A stretch of DNA of 64,000 nucleotides from Peribolospora baueri (lineage: Eukaryota > Basidiomycota > Peribolosporomycetes > Peribolosporales > Peribolosporaceae), in NCBI GenBank assembly GCA_029717555.1, contig JAMDHS010000037.1:1-64000 (forward strand). The letters are read 5' to 3'. This document shows positions 1 to 12,506 of the stretch, piece after piece. Each line of letters opens with the position of its first letter. Position 1 is the stretch's first letter. The notes under the pieces were generated by a model that searched no databases, was not told the origin of the DNA, and was given only the letters and a program-made list of their open reading frames with translations. The translations under genes were made by a program, and so were the position numbers.

Positions 1-852
1 GTACCGCTACACTTTCGCATGCAGAGGCTGCAACGGTAGAGAATGGTACATCTGCACCATAGATAGAGTAACTCTCCCGCTCTCCGACGTTAACTCCATC
101 AGCTGGTTCTCATCAGCGACCAGAGCTTTCGGGACTGCCGTCGAGCTTTCGGGACTGCCGTCTGATCGATCGGACTGCGGCGGGGAACAAGTAAGTGTGT
201 CACGAACGCCGCCTCCGATCTGGGACTGTCATGAACGCCGCCTCCGATCCAAGATGACACGACTGCCTTGAATATGCCCGACAGGGCCTCCACCTCTCCT
301 TTCCCGAAGCGAAGAATACTTTTGTCATCGCTCAGGTTTCCTCCAGAATGCCCCGTCCAGCATCAGCACCTCTGTCCCAGCCTCCGTCCCATCCTCGTTC
401 CTGTCCTCGTCCCTGTCCCCGACTTGCTTGCTCCTTGCTTTGCGTCGACTTCCGGTGGACCTCCATTCCGTCCTCCGTCCCTCGCTCGTGACCCGACCTG
501 AGTAGGGAAGTCCTCCCTGACAGAGAGTTGCTGGCGGCGTACTCGGGACCGTACCCTAACCCTAACCCTAAGTCCCGCGCTTTTGGAAATCGGGCCGGGC
601 AGGCCAGGTCGGAATCCGTGGGGAGCTCGGACATTTCGGAGCAGAGTTGTCCCGAAAAGGAAAAGGGAAACTGGCGGCCCGAACAGCCCTGGGGGGCCTG
701 GCTCCCCAGCTCCCCGTAGGCGTTGTTCCTGCGACTCGCTGCTCACAGATTGCGGCTTCGGTCTGGCAAACGGACTCCCAAGCGCTTGCCTTTTTATGTG
801 ATGGGCTCTCGCCATTATGTGACGCTCTGTTCCGTCCGGACACCGTCTCATC
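1..852. other. Intergenic left edge with short direct repeats
   Basis: No gene is supported here; open frames on both strands lack recognisable domains. The stretch holds a 20-bp direct duplication (units starting near 124 and 144, core AGCTTTCGGGACTGCCGTC), a second short direct repeat (GAACGCCGCCTCCGATC near 204 and 234) and three telomere-like units at 554-571. The last few hundred bases are the presumed promoter of the oxidoreductase gene that starts at 853. Confidence 0.6.
554..571. repeat. Three perfect CCCTAA telomere-like units
   Basis: Three uninterrupted copies of CCCTAA, the complement of the TTAGGG telomere repeat. The tract lies about 280 bp before the start codon of the first gene and outside any intron I can define, so a branch-point explanation does not apply. 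Confidence 0.9.
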
Positions 853-2265
853 ATGCCATCGCCTCCTATCAACGTCGCCGTGCTCGGCTACGGCTTCTCC
901 GCCCTGACGTTCCAGCTGCCATTTATCACCTCTGTATCCGCATTCAAGGTGCACACCATCCTCCAACGTTCCGGAGACTCGTGTCTGCGAGACTTTCCTG
1001 GTGTCAAGAGAGCCACGACTCTCGACGAGATTCTTGAGGATGACGAGGTTGACCTAGTCGTGGTGAGCACCAGAAACGATACGCACGCTGACTATACTCG
1101 TAGATCGCTGGAGGCGGGAAAGCACGGTGAGTGTGTTTTATGCAGTCGGTTTGAGGAACATACCGGCCTGACCTTTGCTGTTGTGGTCCTGTCTCCTCCA
1201 GTCGTCGTCGAGAAGCCCTTCACCAATAAGGCTTCCGAGGCGCTGGAGCTCTGCGAGCTGGCAAAACGGAAAGGGCTTGTTCTCTCCGTATACCATAGTG
1301 AGTCTCTTGGCAGAGATAGAGCCAGAAAGAATTGCGCTGAAAAAAATTCTCGGCACGCGTTGTTCGACAGATCGCCGCTGGGATTCCGACTTTCTGACGG
1401 TCGCCAAGCTCGTCAGAGAAGGGACGATCGGCAAGCCGGTGTTCGTGGACAGTCACTTCGACCGATACGATCCACATCCATCGAATGGCTGGCGTGAAAA
1501 GGACGCCCCAGGCTCAGGCGTTCTTTATGATCTTGGTAGCCATCTGATCGACCAGAGTGAGCGCGCATCAGCACATCGCTTCTAGATGAGATTCACTTTG
1601 GAGTTTTGCTGACAATATCACCAGTGTCTCCTTTCATTGATAGTCATGGCTCTTTTTGGCCGTCCTGCCACTATTACCGCCCACCTCTTCACTGAGCGCG
1701 CTGGGGCTGACGTCCGAGTGGACGACGCTTTCTACGTCTGGCTCGGCTATCCGAAAGAAGGTGTGCAGGTGCTTTGCACGGCTACCTGCCTGAGTGCTTT
1801 CAAACTGCAAAAGCGCTGGCTTATTCGAGGCGCCCAAGGCAGTTATGTCAAGGTGAGGACGATGCTCGATTCTTTCTCCGCTGGCTGATTCGTTTTGTCG
1901 CTCATGCTGGACGACGTCCACATGGGGTTGTTCAGTATGGCAACGACCCACAGGAGGCCAGCCTCATGTCCACTCCGCCGCAATCTCCTGCCTCTCATCA
2001 GGACACGTTTGGTGTCGCCGACCCTTCGAGCTACGGAACCATCACGATGGCGTCGTCCTCGGGTGAGCTGGTCGAGAAATCCTACCCGACGGAACGCGGT
2101 CAATGGGTGGAATTCTACCGCAACGTGGCAGCCGCCATTCAGAAAAACGATCCAACCCTCGTTGCCGTCAAGCCGGAGTCTGCAGCAGAGACCATTGAAA
2201 TTCTGGATCTCGCCAGGAAGAGCGCGGCCGAAGGTGTGACCATTGATGTACCTTCCAAGGCGTAG
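853..2265 (+). CDS. Gfo/Idh/MocA-family NAD(P)-dependent oxidoreductase
   Basis: Exons 853-1126, 1202-1297, 1371-1556, 1644-1852 and 1936-2265 join in phase to 364 residues, a normal length for the family. The N-terminal Rossmann fold starts INVAVLGYGFSALTFQ. VVVEKPFTNK carries the family EKP motif with the likely catalytic lysine, NRRWDSDFLT follows, and DLGSHLIDQ marks the substrate domain. The C-terminal half is the family alpha/beta sheet domain. Members oxidise or reduce sugars, inositols and related polyols at a ring carbon with NAD(P); the substrate cannot be read from sequence. No targeting peptide is seen, so it is probably cytosolic. It lies head-to-tail with a phosphatase and near a second member of the family, a sugar transporter and a sugar kinase. 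Confidence 0.9.
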
Positions 2266-3292
2266 AGCTCTTGCCTTTTTGGGCGTACATAGGCTTTCAG
2301 ATATGTGTTCATGAAAGGTCGGTCTCACGCTACAGAGGCGCAGTTGCTGCAGTGCGCATGCGTCATTGAGTCAACGACGAAGAGAGCATAAGACATCACG
2401 AGCCTATTCGGGCTCAGGCCCGACAGCTCGGCGAAACGGTGCTAAATAACTGGTATGCAACTGGACACTGTTTAACAAGAGCGGTGAAAGAGGAGCAATA
2501 AAGGGACGAGCAGCCGGCGAGCAAGATACGTTGTGGGACGACTTGATTTTGCACGTATATCGCGAATTCCACATTCGTCGCATTCTTATGTTCCGTGAGC
2601 GAAGAGTATGACCTCGCCCATTCAGCCAAGTTTGGAAAATAAACGGAGCAGAGAACAACAACGCCAGCGCTCTCGAGCTGGAAAACAGCGACATTACGAT
2701 ATCTGCCGGGGTGAGATGCCGGGGAACGAAGTGTTACCTTGCTCGGTCTGCCTGCTATCTGCGTACGGAAGGCGGCATCCGCGCGAGCGCAGTTCGCCAA
2801 CCGTGATTCAGGCGGGACCGCTGCTGAGGTGGAGCGCTTGGACCGCAGGACCAGTACACAGCAAAGCGCGGACATCGTTCCATTACATTTCAAGCACCTC
2901 CGGCGTGACTGTTGATCGCGGTCCGTGTCATGCCCGCCAAATATGAAGGCTCGGAGTTTGCTCTTCACTTCGAGTAATCCTCTTACGCTTCCTCCGACTT
3001 ACTTTCGGCTGAACATCGCCTTGCCATATTTGGTAAACCTCGCTTCCTGCCGTCGACTCCGAAGACCCCGGACACCGACGCGACGCCCACTCACGGAGAA
3101 CGTAGATACGTAGATGCCTGGGACATCCCCGCGCGGGGCGTGATCGTACCGCTGGAGTGCAGCACCAAGAAGACAATCGATGAGTGAGCTTTTCCATTTC
3201 AGTCCGAGTCGCAGCCACCAACTCTCCCACCACTTGCTGAATCGCCAGGACAGCCCCTCCCTCGCCCACAGAAAGGTTCTCAAGTCGCAATC
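2266..3292. other. Intergenic, no supported gene
   Basis: About 1 kb between the first oxidoreductase and the phosphatase. An antisense open frame of 184 codons spans 2414-2968 but shows no domain, signal or splice logic. I see no RNA gene or repeat. Confidence 0.5.
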
Positions 3293-4319
3293 ATGCCCAA
3301 GCGCCTCTACATTACGTGAGTCCCTAGTCCTGTCGAGCCTGATTGTTCCCTGAAAATGGCTATCTGACCCGGCCGCTTCAAAACGCTCCTTCTGTCGGCA
3401 GTCGCCACGCTCAGGCGGAGCACAACGTCGCTGACGACTACTCGAGTGAGTGAATCGCCCGCCCGAGTTTGTTGGACTGGCCGGCGGATAGAAAGGCCGA
3501 AAAGCAGCTATAGCCTGTACTGAGGTTCCCGACAACCTGCCACCGACGTTATTTTTTCTCTTCGCAGTCCCCGACGCCCCTCTGACCAAGCTCGGACGCG
3601 AGCAAGCGGCTGAGCTACCCACTAAGACAGCTGCCATTCAGGGCGCCGGCGGTGCTCAGCTTCTCGTCACCTCCCCGCTCAAGCGCACCCTGCAGACGAC
3701 GCTGATAGGCTACCCGGACCTGATCAAGCGCCTGCGGGCAGAAGGAAAATTCCCCACCCCCATCGCCCTCCCCCAGCTGCAGGAGGCCAACGCCCACCCG
3801 TGCGATACGGGCTCGGACGCCGCGGTGCTCGAGGCGGACCCTGAATTCAAAGGCGTGGATTTCTCGCTCCTCAAGGAGAACCCCGACTGGACGAGCAAGA
3901 AAGGCTTCTGGGGATCGGACCTCGAGACGCTCCATGCGAGGGCGAAGTGGCTTAGGAGGTGGTTCCGCGATAGGCCCGAGGAGGACATTGTTATCGTTGC
4001 GCACGGTGAGATTCTCAGGTACATGGCGGGCTGGCACCTCGAGGTGAGTTGTAGGTGGTTGTGTGGTTGTGAAGTGGACCTCGAGCTTCGCTGGCCACTT
4101 TTGCCTCGTTTTTACCCTTCTTCGGTAGTTGACGCTCGTTTTTCTGCACATATATCCACCTCTTTGGACCTCCGCCAGCCTTGGAACAACGCAGAGGTGC
4201 GCCTGTTCACCTTCGTGTCGATGGAGGATGAGGAAGCGCTGCTCGAGCCGCTCGAGAAGGTCGCTGTTCTCGGCGGGCCCGAGCCGACGTCGTCCGAGAT
4301 CGGCCACTTCAAGAACTAG
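3293..4319 (+). CDS. Histidine phosphatase (phosphoglycerate-mutase-like) family protein
   Basis: Exons 3293-3315, 3402-3445, 3568-4043 and 4179-4319 join in phase to 227 residues. The first intron falls just before the RHAQAEHN motif, whose histidine is the phospho-acceptor of the branch 1 histidine phosphatases. The partner residues are also visible: SPLKRTLQT with the arginine, a glutamate in LQEANAH, and the second histidine in IVAHGEILRYM. The protein resembles the small fungal members related to yeast YOR283W rather than glycolytic mutase, which is longer. It probably removes phosphate from a small metabolite in the cytosol; its placement in a sugar island suggests a sugar phosphate, which is inference only. 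Confidence 0.88.
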
Positions 4320-5138
4320 GCCATTTGATTTGATTTGATTTATGCCACGAGCGTCTCTGTCGCTTCCAAGAAACCGCCAAACCGTCCATTTCATATTCTA
4401 TTTCTCCGAGTCCGTCCTTCAGCATGAATGCCCGCATGGATAGTAGCTAGGCATCGACGGTATGGCAGGTTCAGACAAGCATGTAGATGGCATTAATTTA
4501 GTGGCATAATACAGTCATCGCAGCACCCTGATCTATCCAAGGAACGTCACATAACGCTTGGTCGCGAGTGTTTCGTATCTGTGTCTCGCCGTGGTCGCAT
4601 GGCCTGTTCCCATCAGTCGACGTTAAGATGAGCGAAGAGGCTGATATCGGTGCTGCTTGCACTGACCTAAGACGAGGGAAGAGGGATAGGACGGCTTTCA
4701 ACGAGCGGCTAGAAAGGCGCAAGTGGTTTGCACCGTACCAGAAGCAACAAGAGCTCGCGTAGAAAATGCACCTGTCCTTGGCAAGCCTGAAGGTCTGATT
4801 GCCTTCATAGTCCAAAATCCTCCGTCAAATTGATGTGCAACATGAGAGCAGCGCCGGATTTCCGACCGAGTGGCTGCGGCGGGGAGTCGGACGTGCCGAT
4901 AGCATCGAGCCTTTAATGGCAAGTGTCTTCTCCGCCCTGCGAACGCTACTGTAGGCCGATCGGCCGAACGGCGTCCAAGCGGATCATCTTAGGACGGGGC
5001 TTAGGAGCGCGCACCGACTTGAAGAAGCCGCAAAGACATTCACAGCTCGCCTCGCCCACGCCTCCTCCCACTGTGACACGAAACTTTCTTCCCTCCTCAG
5101 AATCAGCACTTGGCTGCGCTGTCCACACGTTCTTTGAA
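4320..5138. other. Intergenic, no supported gene
   Basis: About 820 bp between the phosphatase and the second oxidoreductase, read on both strands. Short open frames only, with no domain, RNA gene or repeat seen. A repeated TTTGATTTGATTTGATT run follows the phosphatase stop codon. Confidence 0.5.
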
Positions 5139-6959
5139 ATGCCTTCCAACGAGTCACGTAACAGCGCCTCTGGCAGTGCGCCTATTCGAGTGGGCCTTGT
5201 TGGAGCGTGAGTGGTCTTGACGTCGGAGGCGGTTTGAGCTGTCTAGAGGGCGGGAGAAGTTCTTCCACGCCGACTACTGACACCGAAACTCTGGACCATT
5301 GCTACCATCATCTTATCTTCGTATTTCCACCGTGCCTTTAGCGGCGAGGTGACACAAGTCATCCACCTGCCCACGCTGCTGCTCCTGCCTCACAATTATC
5401 AGGTCACGGCTATCTGTGACGTAAGCCAGGAGGCGATTGAGCATGTCCAGAAGAAGTTCAAGGTTCCCAAAGCTTTTCTTCAGAGGTGTGTTGTGTGCTT
5501 CCCTTTCCCTTTTCGAGACCTTCGGCTCCTCCCAAACGATATATTGATTCGATCGTCCCTCGGCCCATGCCGTGGTTGCACTTAAGCTCGGAGCTGGTTA
5601 AACAGGATGATGTGGATCTGGTCATGGTTGTTAACTCGGATGAGTATCATGCCAGCTGTGCAATTGAGGCTGCCGACGCCGGGAAGCATGTTTTCATCGA
5701 GAAGCCCATGGCCATGACACGCAAAGATGCCGAGGACATTGAGGCGGCGCGCCTTCGGAACAACGTACATATCTTTATCGGCTACATGCGTCGCTACGCA
5801 CCCGCGTTTGCGGTGTTCCGCAAGCTGGTCGAGGACTCCGGCCCCATCAGGCACTGCATCGTCAAAGACATCATCGGTCCCAAGTAAGTCAGTCGTGTTA
5901 CTTCTACCTGTGACGCGAGGAGGACATGCCTAATCTTGGCCTTCTTTCAATGGCGGACAGTTCCCACTTTGTCGGCCAGAGCGGCACATATCCGGAGAAG
6001 TTCTTCCGCGACATTCCCACTCACCTGGTCGAGGAGAGGGCCGCTCTGGCGCAGGCCATTGTCAAGACCGCTCTCGGGCCGAAGAAAGGAGCCTCCAAGA
6101 GGCTCAACGATGTCTATCGTCTGCTCGGCTCGCTCGGTTCGCACGACCTGAGCCTTATGCGGGAGACCCTTGGCGGTGTGCCTTCGCGTTGCCTCAGCGC
6201 CTTCGCCACCGACGACGGGCTCTTCATCACCGCTCAGCTTGAGTACGAGAACGGCCCAGCCCAGCAGAAGACCCACCCGACTGAGGAAGGTGCTCCGTCA
6301 AGCAGTACGTTCGTAGCCACCTACACGACTGGCATTCATAACGTGAGTGGCCCGAGAGGGAAAGGAACTAGGCTGATTTTCACTGACGTGTTCCATATTG
6401 CACACTTGTCTACGCGGCACCGCCAAAGGTTGGCGTGTTTGACGCATCCATCGAGGTCTTTTGCAGTGACCGCGTCCTTCGAATTGATGTGAGCCGAATC
6501 TCGCTGTTGGGCTTGAATGTTGTCGTGCCTGCTGATCTGAACGTCACTGGCTACTAACTTTTGCCTCACTAACTGCACCACTTCCCCTGGAATGTTTCCT
6601 CGCAGTACGACACTCCCTACGGTTAGTCGCTTGCTCGGCCCGCCTTATGCTGTCCGCTGGCTTGACCTTGCCGAGCGCACCTAGCACCTTGGCTTCTCAC
6701 ACATACCCTTTTATTTTCTTCACACCATTGTCTCCTCTCAGTCAAAGGCCTCCCCATCACCATCTCGGTGAAGGAGAACGACCTATCCAATCCAGGCTCG
6801 TTCAGCGAGAAGATTATCCGGCCGACCTACAAGGATGCTTATACGCAGCAGTTTGAGGACATATTTGCGGCCATCCGCGAGGGGCACGGTCTCAAGACAA
6901 CGCCAAAGGACGCTATGCAGGACCTCACCATTTTCGAGATGATCATGCAAAAGATCTAG
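5139..6959 (+). CDS. Second Gfo/Idh/MocA-family oxidoreductase, with a 16-nt exon
   Basis: Seven exons (5139-5206, 5342-5485, 5587-5883, 5961-6342, 6429-6488, 6606-6621, 6742-6959) join in phase to 394 residues. IRVGLVGAGEVTQVIHLPTL is the Rossmann nucleotide-binding start, VFIEKPMAMT contains the EKP catalytic lysine motif, and the remainder is the family beta-sheet domain. The protein is only distantly similar to the neighbouring member at 853-2265, so this is not a recent tandem copy. The sixth exon is 16 nt, encodes YDTPY plus one base, and is required to keep frame. Role: NAD(P)-linked redox step on a sugar or polyol. Bacterial levoglucosan dehydrogenase belongs to this family, which is of interest given the kinase downstream, but the substrate is unknown. 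Confidence 0.88.
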
Positions 6960-7614
6960 GGGCCCCTGGTAGACTCCGTTGATTATCGAGACTTGTCCGT
7001 ATGTAGAAATAGACGCGGTGCGTGCCTGTCGGTGGATGGAGGATATCTTACATACTGATCCCATCATATGCTTCGGGCGCCGTGCCGAGGACGTCGCGGC
7101 ATTCAGAGAACTTTTCCCCGGTGGAGGTTGAAGGCGCGGTCGGCTGGAGACAGAAGAAAATGGAGACGGGACGTATGTTCATCGTTCAGATCGCGCGCTC
7201 TCACATTACAGCGGGACGGCGACCTGCGCTCTCGGTCGTTCCACGGATGATGTGCTCCGCACGCCGTCGGTGAAAAGGATATGAAGCTCGGAAACAGATG
7301 GACTTTTCGTGCTGAAAATCGCTAGGGTTGCAGCCGGTTGATCGACTGGCATATTCGTTTGAAGAGCTCTACGAAGATGCATGTTTGCCGTCCCACCCGC
7401 CTCGAGAGCGGTCACCGGCTGCGTTGCCCCTTTCCAGGTTCGCTATTACAGGTCCACTGGACCGGCGTGCGGACTATTTTACACCTTTAATGACATTACC
7501 GACAGGAAAGTTGCCAAGAGAAAAACGAATATAAATCATCGCTAAGAGTCCTCCTCAAAGAAGGATATTTGGATATCAACGGTGTGACTCGGACGCATAC
7601 GAAGTTGCTCTCCG
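6960..7614. other. Convergent intergenic region
   Basis: Lies between the 3' ends of the second oxidoreductase (plus) and the first Zn2Cys6 regulator (minus). It should hold both terminators; no gene, RNA or repeat was recognised. Confidence 0.5.
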
Positions 7615-10600
7615 CTACGGATCCTGGAAGATATCTCCAAATCGGCTGACATCGATACCGATTTCTTTCCAAAACGCGTCCTCCAGTTCAAGCTCAGGAA
7701 CGAGAGACGAATAGTCAAGCAGACTCGGGAACATGGGTTCGCCAATGTCTCCGCCACCGAGGCCAACAGCCCCATGACTGCCCGATGCATTCCGTCCTAC
7801 ACCTAAGCTCAACAGATAAGCGAGGCTGTCGGTATCGTCGATGGCGCTCACATGCTTTTGCGCTGCGAGTGGCTGCGTGGCGCGCAAGAAACCATCCTAT
7901 GATCGATGACCACCGGCAATAGCAGATCAGTAAAGACTCTGCTGATGACAGCACTTGAAAGGTACTCAAGCGGTTGCTCACCTTCATCGTTACTCCCAGG
8001 CGGTACTGCAAGACAAAGTTGTTGCAAAATTACGCGTGAGAGCAAGAGGTGGCAAAGGTGATTGTGAGCCAAGCTTTACAACAGGCATAAGGTGATTCTA
8101 CCTCTGACCTTAGCAGCAGCGGCCCACCACGTCCTGCCGAGGCTCTTTAGGAGCATGACAATACGATCATAACGAGAGAAAGCCTCTTCGGCCAAGCCCT
8201 TGGACTTTGAGTTAAACTCTTGGTAGCTGTCAAAGCAACGAGGCAAGACGTACGCAAAAAGAGGAAAAGTGCGATCGAACACCCATCAGTTGTCCAGTCA
8301 AGTTGCTACGTACAGCGAGGTAGCCAGCTACGATGTCTCGAACTGCGCATGGCTTCCACGTTGCCCAAAGGCGTAACGCAGAACTTTGCTTGCAGTGATG
8401 ATCGGTGAGAAACCACGTCAACAACACTGAAGCCGTTGCATGTGCTCACCTGATCAAAAGCGCGCTAACAGCGGCGAAAACGGTGAAAGGCCAAGAGAAT
8501 CCCAGCCCATGCTGTCTTTCTAACGCTTCGAGCGTGTCCGTGATGGTGGCGGCTGTTCGGCGAGCAATTGCCTGGCTATCCTCTCCGAGTGGACTGGCTC
8601 CCCTCGTCTGTGCGGCTGATGAAGAAGTTGGAGGAGCAAGGTTGACAAATGAACCAAATGTCGCGCCGCTGGCCTGAGACGGGCCGTGCTCTGCAAGGTT
8701 AATACCATTCAATGCATCAGAGGGGTTAGAATGTCTTCGTTGGACCTGCTCCTGCTGCTCTTGCTGTTGAACACGTAACGGATCTTGACATGATCGGGAC
8801 TGCTCGTGGATATCTGCAGAAGCAAAGACAGGGTTGGCAAGCGGTCCCCGCCGTGGAGCTGGGAGGTAGGGACGGTGTAACAGGAGGACGACAGCTTGGT
8901 AATGGAGATAAAGGATTACTGTCGAACGGCCGAACCGAGGCGCCCTTGAAAGACGTCAGCTCTTCCGCAAAGTCTCCGAAGCACGTAGGCAAGATGTAGG
9001 CACAGTTCGAATGTTAGCGGATATTGGCTGGGAAACGTACCGGTCCACATCTCCGCAGGATCGAGCTCGCCCCTCTGTTCCTGCAAATCAATAGGCCAGC
9101 GGAGTGGCCATTCGAGTTGTGAAGGCCATTGTTCGAGCGAAACTTCGATTCGACCCCTCATGTGTGATCTCTGCTGGGGTTCAGCGAGGGGACGTAAAGG
9201 GAAGTCGTTCTCCGGAGGAGGTGGGTAATAGTGACTTCGAACCGTGGTGTCGAGTATGCAGCCCAGCCGAAAATTGGCAGTGCAGACCGCATACACCAAT
9301 GGCGATTCGCCCTCGAAGTCCGATCGCTCTAAAGGCCGCAGTAGTGAAGCGTCATGTCCTTTGCTGTCTCGAACGAAGGCGATGAAGAGACGACGTCAGA
9401 GGAAAGTTCGGACAGCAAGATACAAAGGAACATTTGCTGTGTGTGCACATACATCAGAGCACTCGTCCCTTCAGTCACCGCAGTGAACCGATCGATGGTA
9501 ACAGCACAACACCAAATACGCCGCAGGAGGTTGACGCTTCGGGTGTTGACCGGCGCCTCGTCCGAGCGCGAACTTTCCACCGAGACAGACGGCGTCGTGA
9601 CAGACTGCGAATCGGATGGCGGAGGGCGATGCGCGCCTAACCCCTGCGCAAGACGAATAGCCGTGCTGAGGTGGCCGAGTGAGGTGTTCGAACCGTCCAG
9701 TCCCTCCCAGTGAAGGCCTGATGACCGAGGCCGAGCAGGGAGCACATTTCAAACCCGTCAGCGGTGGATCGTGCCACTAAGAAATGTCTCATGAACGGGC
9801 CTGCTCACTCATCAGCAAACCTGCCTGCACCAAAGCCAGCTTTTCGAATCCGAGTTCCGTGGCGTTGAAGAGAGCCCTGGCCTTCTTGTAATACTTGTCG
9901 GCGCTATTCCTAGACCCGCCGCTGGTGCCAACAATCTCTGGATGGTTAGAATAGCGGGCGCCCATGAGCAAGACAGCGTGAAGGAGAATCAAAGAGGGCA
10001 GCTTCGACCGATCCGGGTCTTGAAGGTCGCGCAAGAAACCTGGACCGTCTATGACGGGGTAAATAGGATGCACTCGGCACATGAAGCTATCGACGAGTGA
10101 CCAAAGCAGCGCGTCATGCGGCAAAGTGAAACATCCCTGCTTGCTGAGATATCGGAGCAAGTCGGGGTCATGCCCCGCCCGCAGGAACGCTCCGTGCCAA
10201 TCGAGAGCGCAGAGCTGTTGCGTCGGATAATCGGGTCGGGGTCGTGGAGAGGGACCAGGAGGCTTCACAATGGCCCGGTAGCCTGCCGTCCGGTTGATGA
10301 TGAGAGCTTTTTCCGACTCTTGCAGTAAAATGCTCAGCGGGTTAGTGCTGCCTATGTAATGGAACGAGGACGCCGTGGAGTGTAGGGCTGTGGAAGCTGA
10401 AGCTCGGCATGAGCGTTGGCGGAAGGAAGAACGATGTTTATTACCGGAAATGGTCAACTTACAAAGCTTCCCAGGATCCGGTTGGGAAAACATATCAGAA
10501 AGGTCCGTTTCGCCATCTGCCTGGCCGCGCTGGTGGGCGGGGTTCGACAGGGGTGGTGGGCGCTCCTGAAATTTATGGTCGCGAGGACTGTCATGACGAG

Positions 10601-11725
10601 GTGGATAATGCGTCTGCGCCGGAATTATCTTGCTAGATTCATCCTGATGCCACAATGGGCCATCGTCGGGCGCGGATGATAGCCCATCTGCATTCCTGTA
10701 ATATGCAGTGCCAGCCGGCGAAATAACTGAAGTGCCGAAGCGATCAACGGCCTGCGCATATTGCGGCTGTGGGGGAACAAGAGGAGGAGACCTGAAGGCA
10801 GCGTTGGCCAATGCGAAAAGACCGTCGTGGGCTGCTGTGTCATCTGCCACGGCTTGGCGAGGTGGAGAAGCCTGTGTCTGAGGCAAGCGCGTGACATTGC
10901 CGCCCTCAGCCGTTGGCATAGCTGGAGACGACAAATCTGTGCGATCCCCCTGAAGACTCTCTCTTGGCGAGGTCCGGGGCATTACGATGTACGGCCTACA
11001 TGAAGGAGCCGATAACACGAGACGCACAGACAGAACGGTACTACGTTTGAGAGGCGATGTCACGACGGTGAAAATCAACACCGAGTGCTGTCACGCACCG
11101 GCAAGGCGTGCCACTTTCGGCGCACTTGAGGCACTTGTTGACGTCGGAGGGCGTCCATCGACCTGAGTTTGTCGAGCGGTCCTCGTCTGCCTCGTTCCCT
11201 GATTGTCTGCCAGCGAACTGACATTTGAGCTTTACGAACAAATCAAGAAGTGAGATTCCTTTCGTAGTTTCTCATGCGATTGTGACGGCGGTATAGTCGT
11301 GGCGACGATAGATGGCATCGTAGGGTCGCTCCGGAGGCATACCTGCTCACCTTCTTCACCCTACAACGCTCACAAGCGGTTATCTTCCGTCTGGATCTCT
11401 CTCGGTCCTTGTCGGGGTCTGAGTTTGCCGACCTCCGGGAGCGCTGACGCCTCTGATCCGAGGCAAAAGTGATGAACATAAGGGAGAGCAGACGATCGTT
11501 GTCGGGCAGGACCACAGTGTACCTCGGGAACGCCTTTGACGCGCGATGCGGGGTTAAGAGATTGTTTGCTGTATGCGGAAGAACAATCCGGACGGGCCGG
11601 ACGAGCGACGGGCTCGGCCGATCATTGCTCTTTTTGCTACCTAGGGTTAGAACCGGGACAGTACCTTCTGAGCCTGCGCGCGAGTGGCTTTTAGCAGAGT
11701 TGAGCGATCTTGCTGATGAAACCAT
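7615..11725 (-). CDS. Zn2Cys6 transcription factor with fungal-specific regulatory domain
   Basis: Multi-exon gene on the minus strand; exon borders are only partly resolved. The zinc cluster is split by an intron: ACERCRVKK ends one exon and LKCQF starts the next, followed by CLKCAESGTPC, giving six cysteines with an unusually long 29-residue loop between the third and fourth. A proline/serine-rich linker and the middle homology region follow (WSLVDSFMCRVHPIYPVID, then AIRLAQGLGAHR and LLRRIWCCAVTIDR). The last exon ends VSRFGDIFQDP with the stop at 7615-7617. A 75-bp stopless intron (10388-10462) lies in frame. The start is uncertain: an ATG at 11725 or an internal one near 11479, close before the zinc cluster. 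A nuclear regulator, plausibly of the adjoining sugar genes. Confidence 0.8.
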
Positions 11726-12506
11726 CCCCTGATACAGGTAGGATGTTCAGCTATGAGCCTGTCTGTCAACTATCCTCGCGGTCACGAGCTCACATCAATG
11801 TGGTGATTTTCGCCCTATTGTACATGCCGTGCAATCCAGATCTCTGCGTACTCAGATGATTCCATCTGACATTGCCATATGTCGTGGAGGCAACACGACG
11901 ATAGTACCGCATCCGTGTCCACACAAGCTCTCGATGTCGAGCGATCCTCCTCCACCGAAGTAGGTCGCGTGTATGTACATGAGCCATGGGCAGGCTGTAT
12001 TCATGATTTCGAGAGCGTTCGGAGACAGGCAGATCGGAAAGAACGAGATTGACGGATGAGGACACGCGTGGGCGGCATGCGTTGCCAGATGAATCTGGAT
12101 CAGATAGATGGTCGCGGAACTCTCGCATCTCGATTTGCTACGGAAAGAATTGGCTTGAGATGAAATGAACTAAGTCCTAAGCTCCCCCTTTAAGATCGAC
12201 AAGGCATCGCATAGCTTTTATGAGCGGCATTTCTGCCGCTCGCGATACCTCGGGTTGCTCGGCCTGGCAGCTGCCGGCGTACTTTTCAGAAAAACCCCTC
12301 AGATGTCTAGCCCAACGCCACGTGGTGTACCCTTGGGCACCTTCATGACGTAGCCCACCCATTATGCCCGCGAGATGTGGGACGACATCGGTGCGAAATT
12401 GGTCAAGACACGTTGGGTGGGCTAGTTTCTCTGCCACACGCGTGAAGGGCTGTTTGGGAATCTCTGGTTGAATACAATGACAAAAAAGTACGACACAGCA
12501 GCTCGT
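11726..12506. other. Intergenic, no supported gene
   Basis: About 780 bp between the start of the first Zn2Cys6 regulator and the stop of the sugar transporter. Minus-strand open frames at 11790-12128 and 12177-12437 have no recognisable domain and no neighbouring splice-compatible exon; I treat them as chance. Confidence 0.5.

Noticed and set aside
2414-2968. Antisense open frame of 184 codons
   Set aside because: No domain, low similarity to any family I know, and no coding context; likely a chance frame in GC-rich DNA.
11640-11656. CCCTAGGGTTAG-like telomere word near the first regulator's 5' end
   Set aside because: Probably part of an intron branch/acceptor region of the minus-strand gene; too degenerate to count.
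12177-12437. 86-codon minus-strand frame after the sugar transporter
   Set aside because: No family resemblance and no supporting neighbours.
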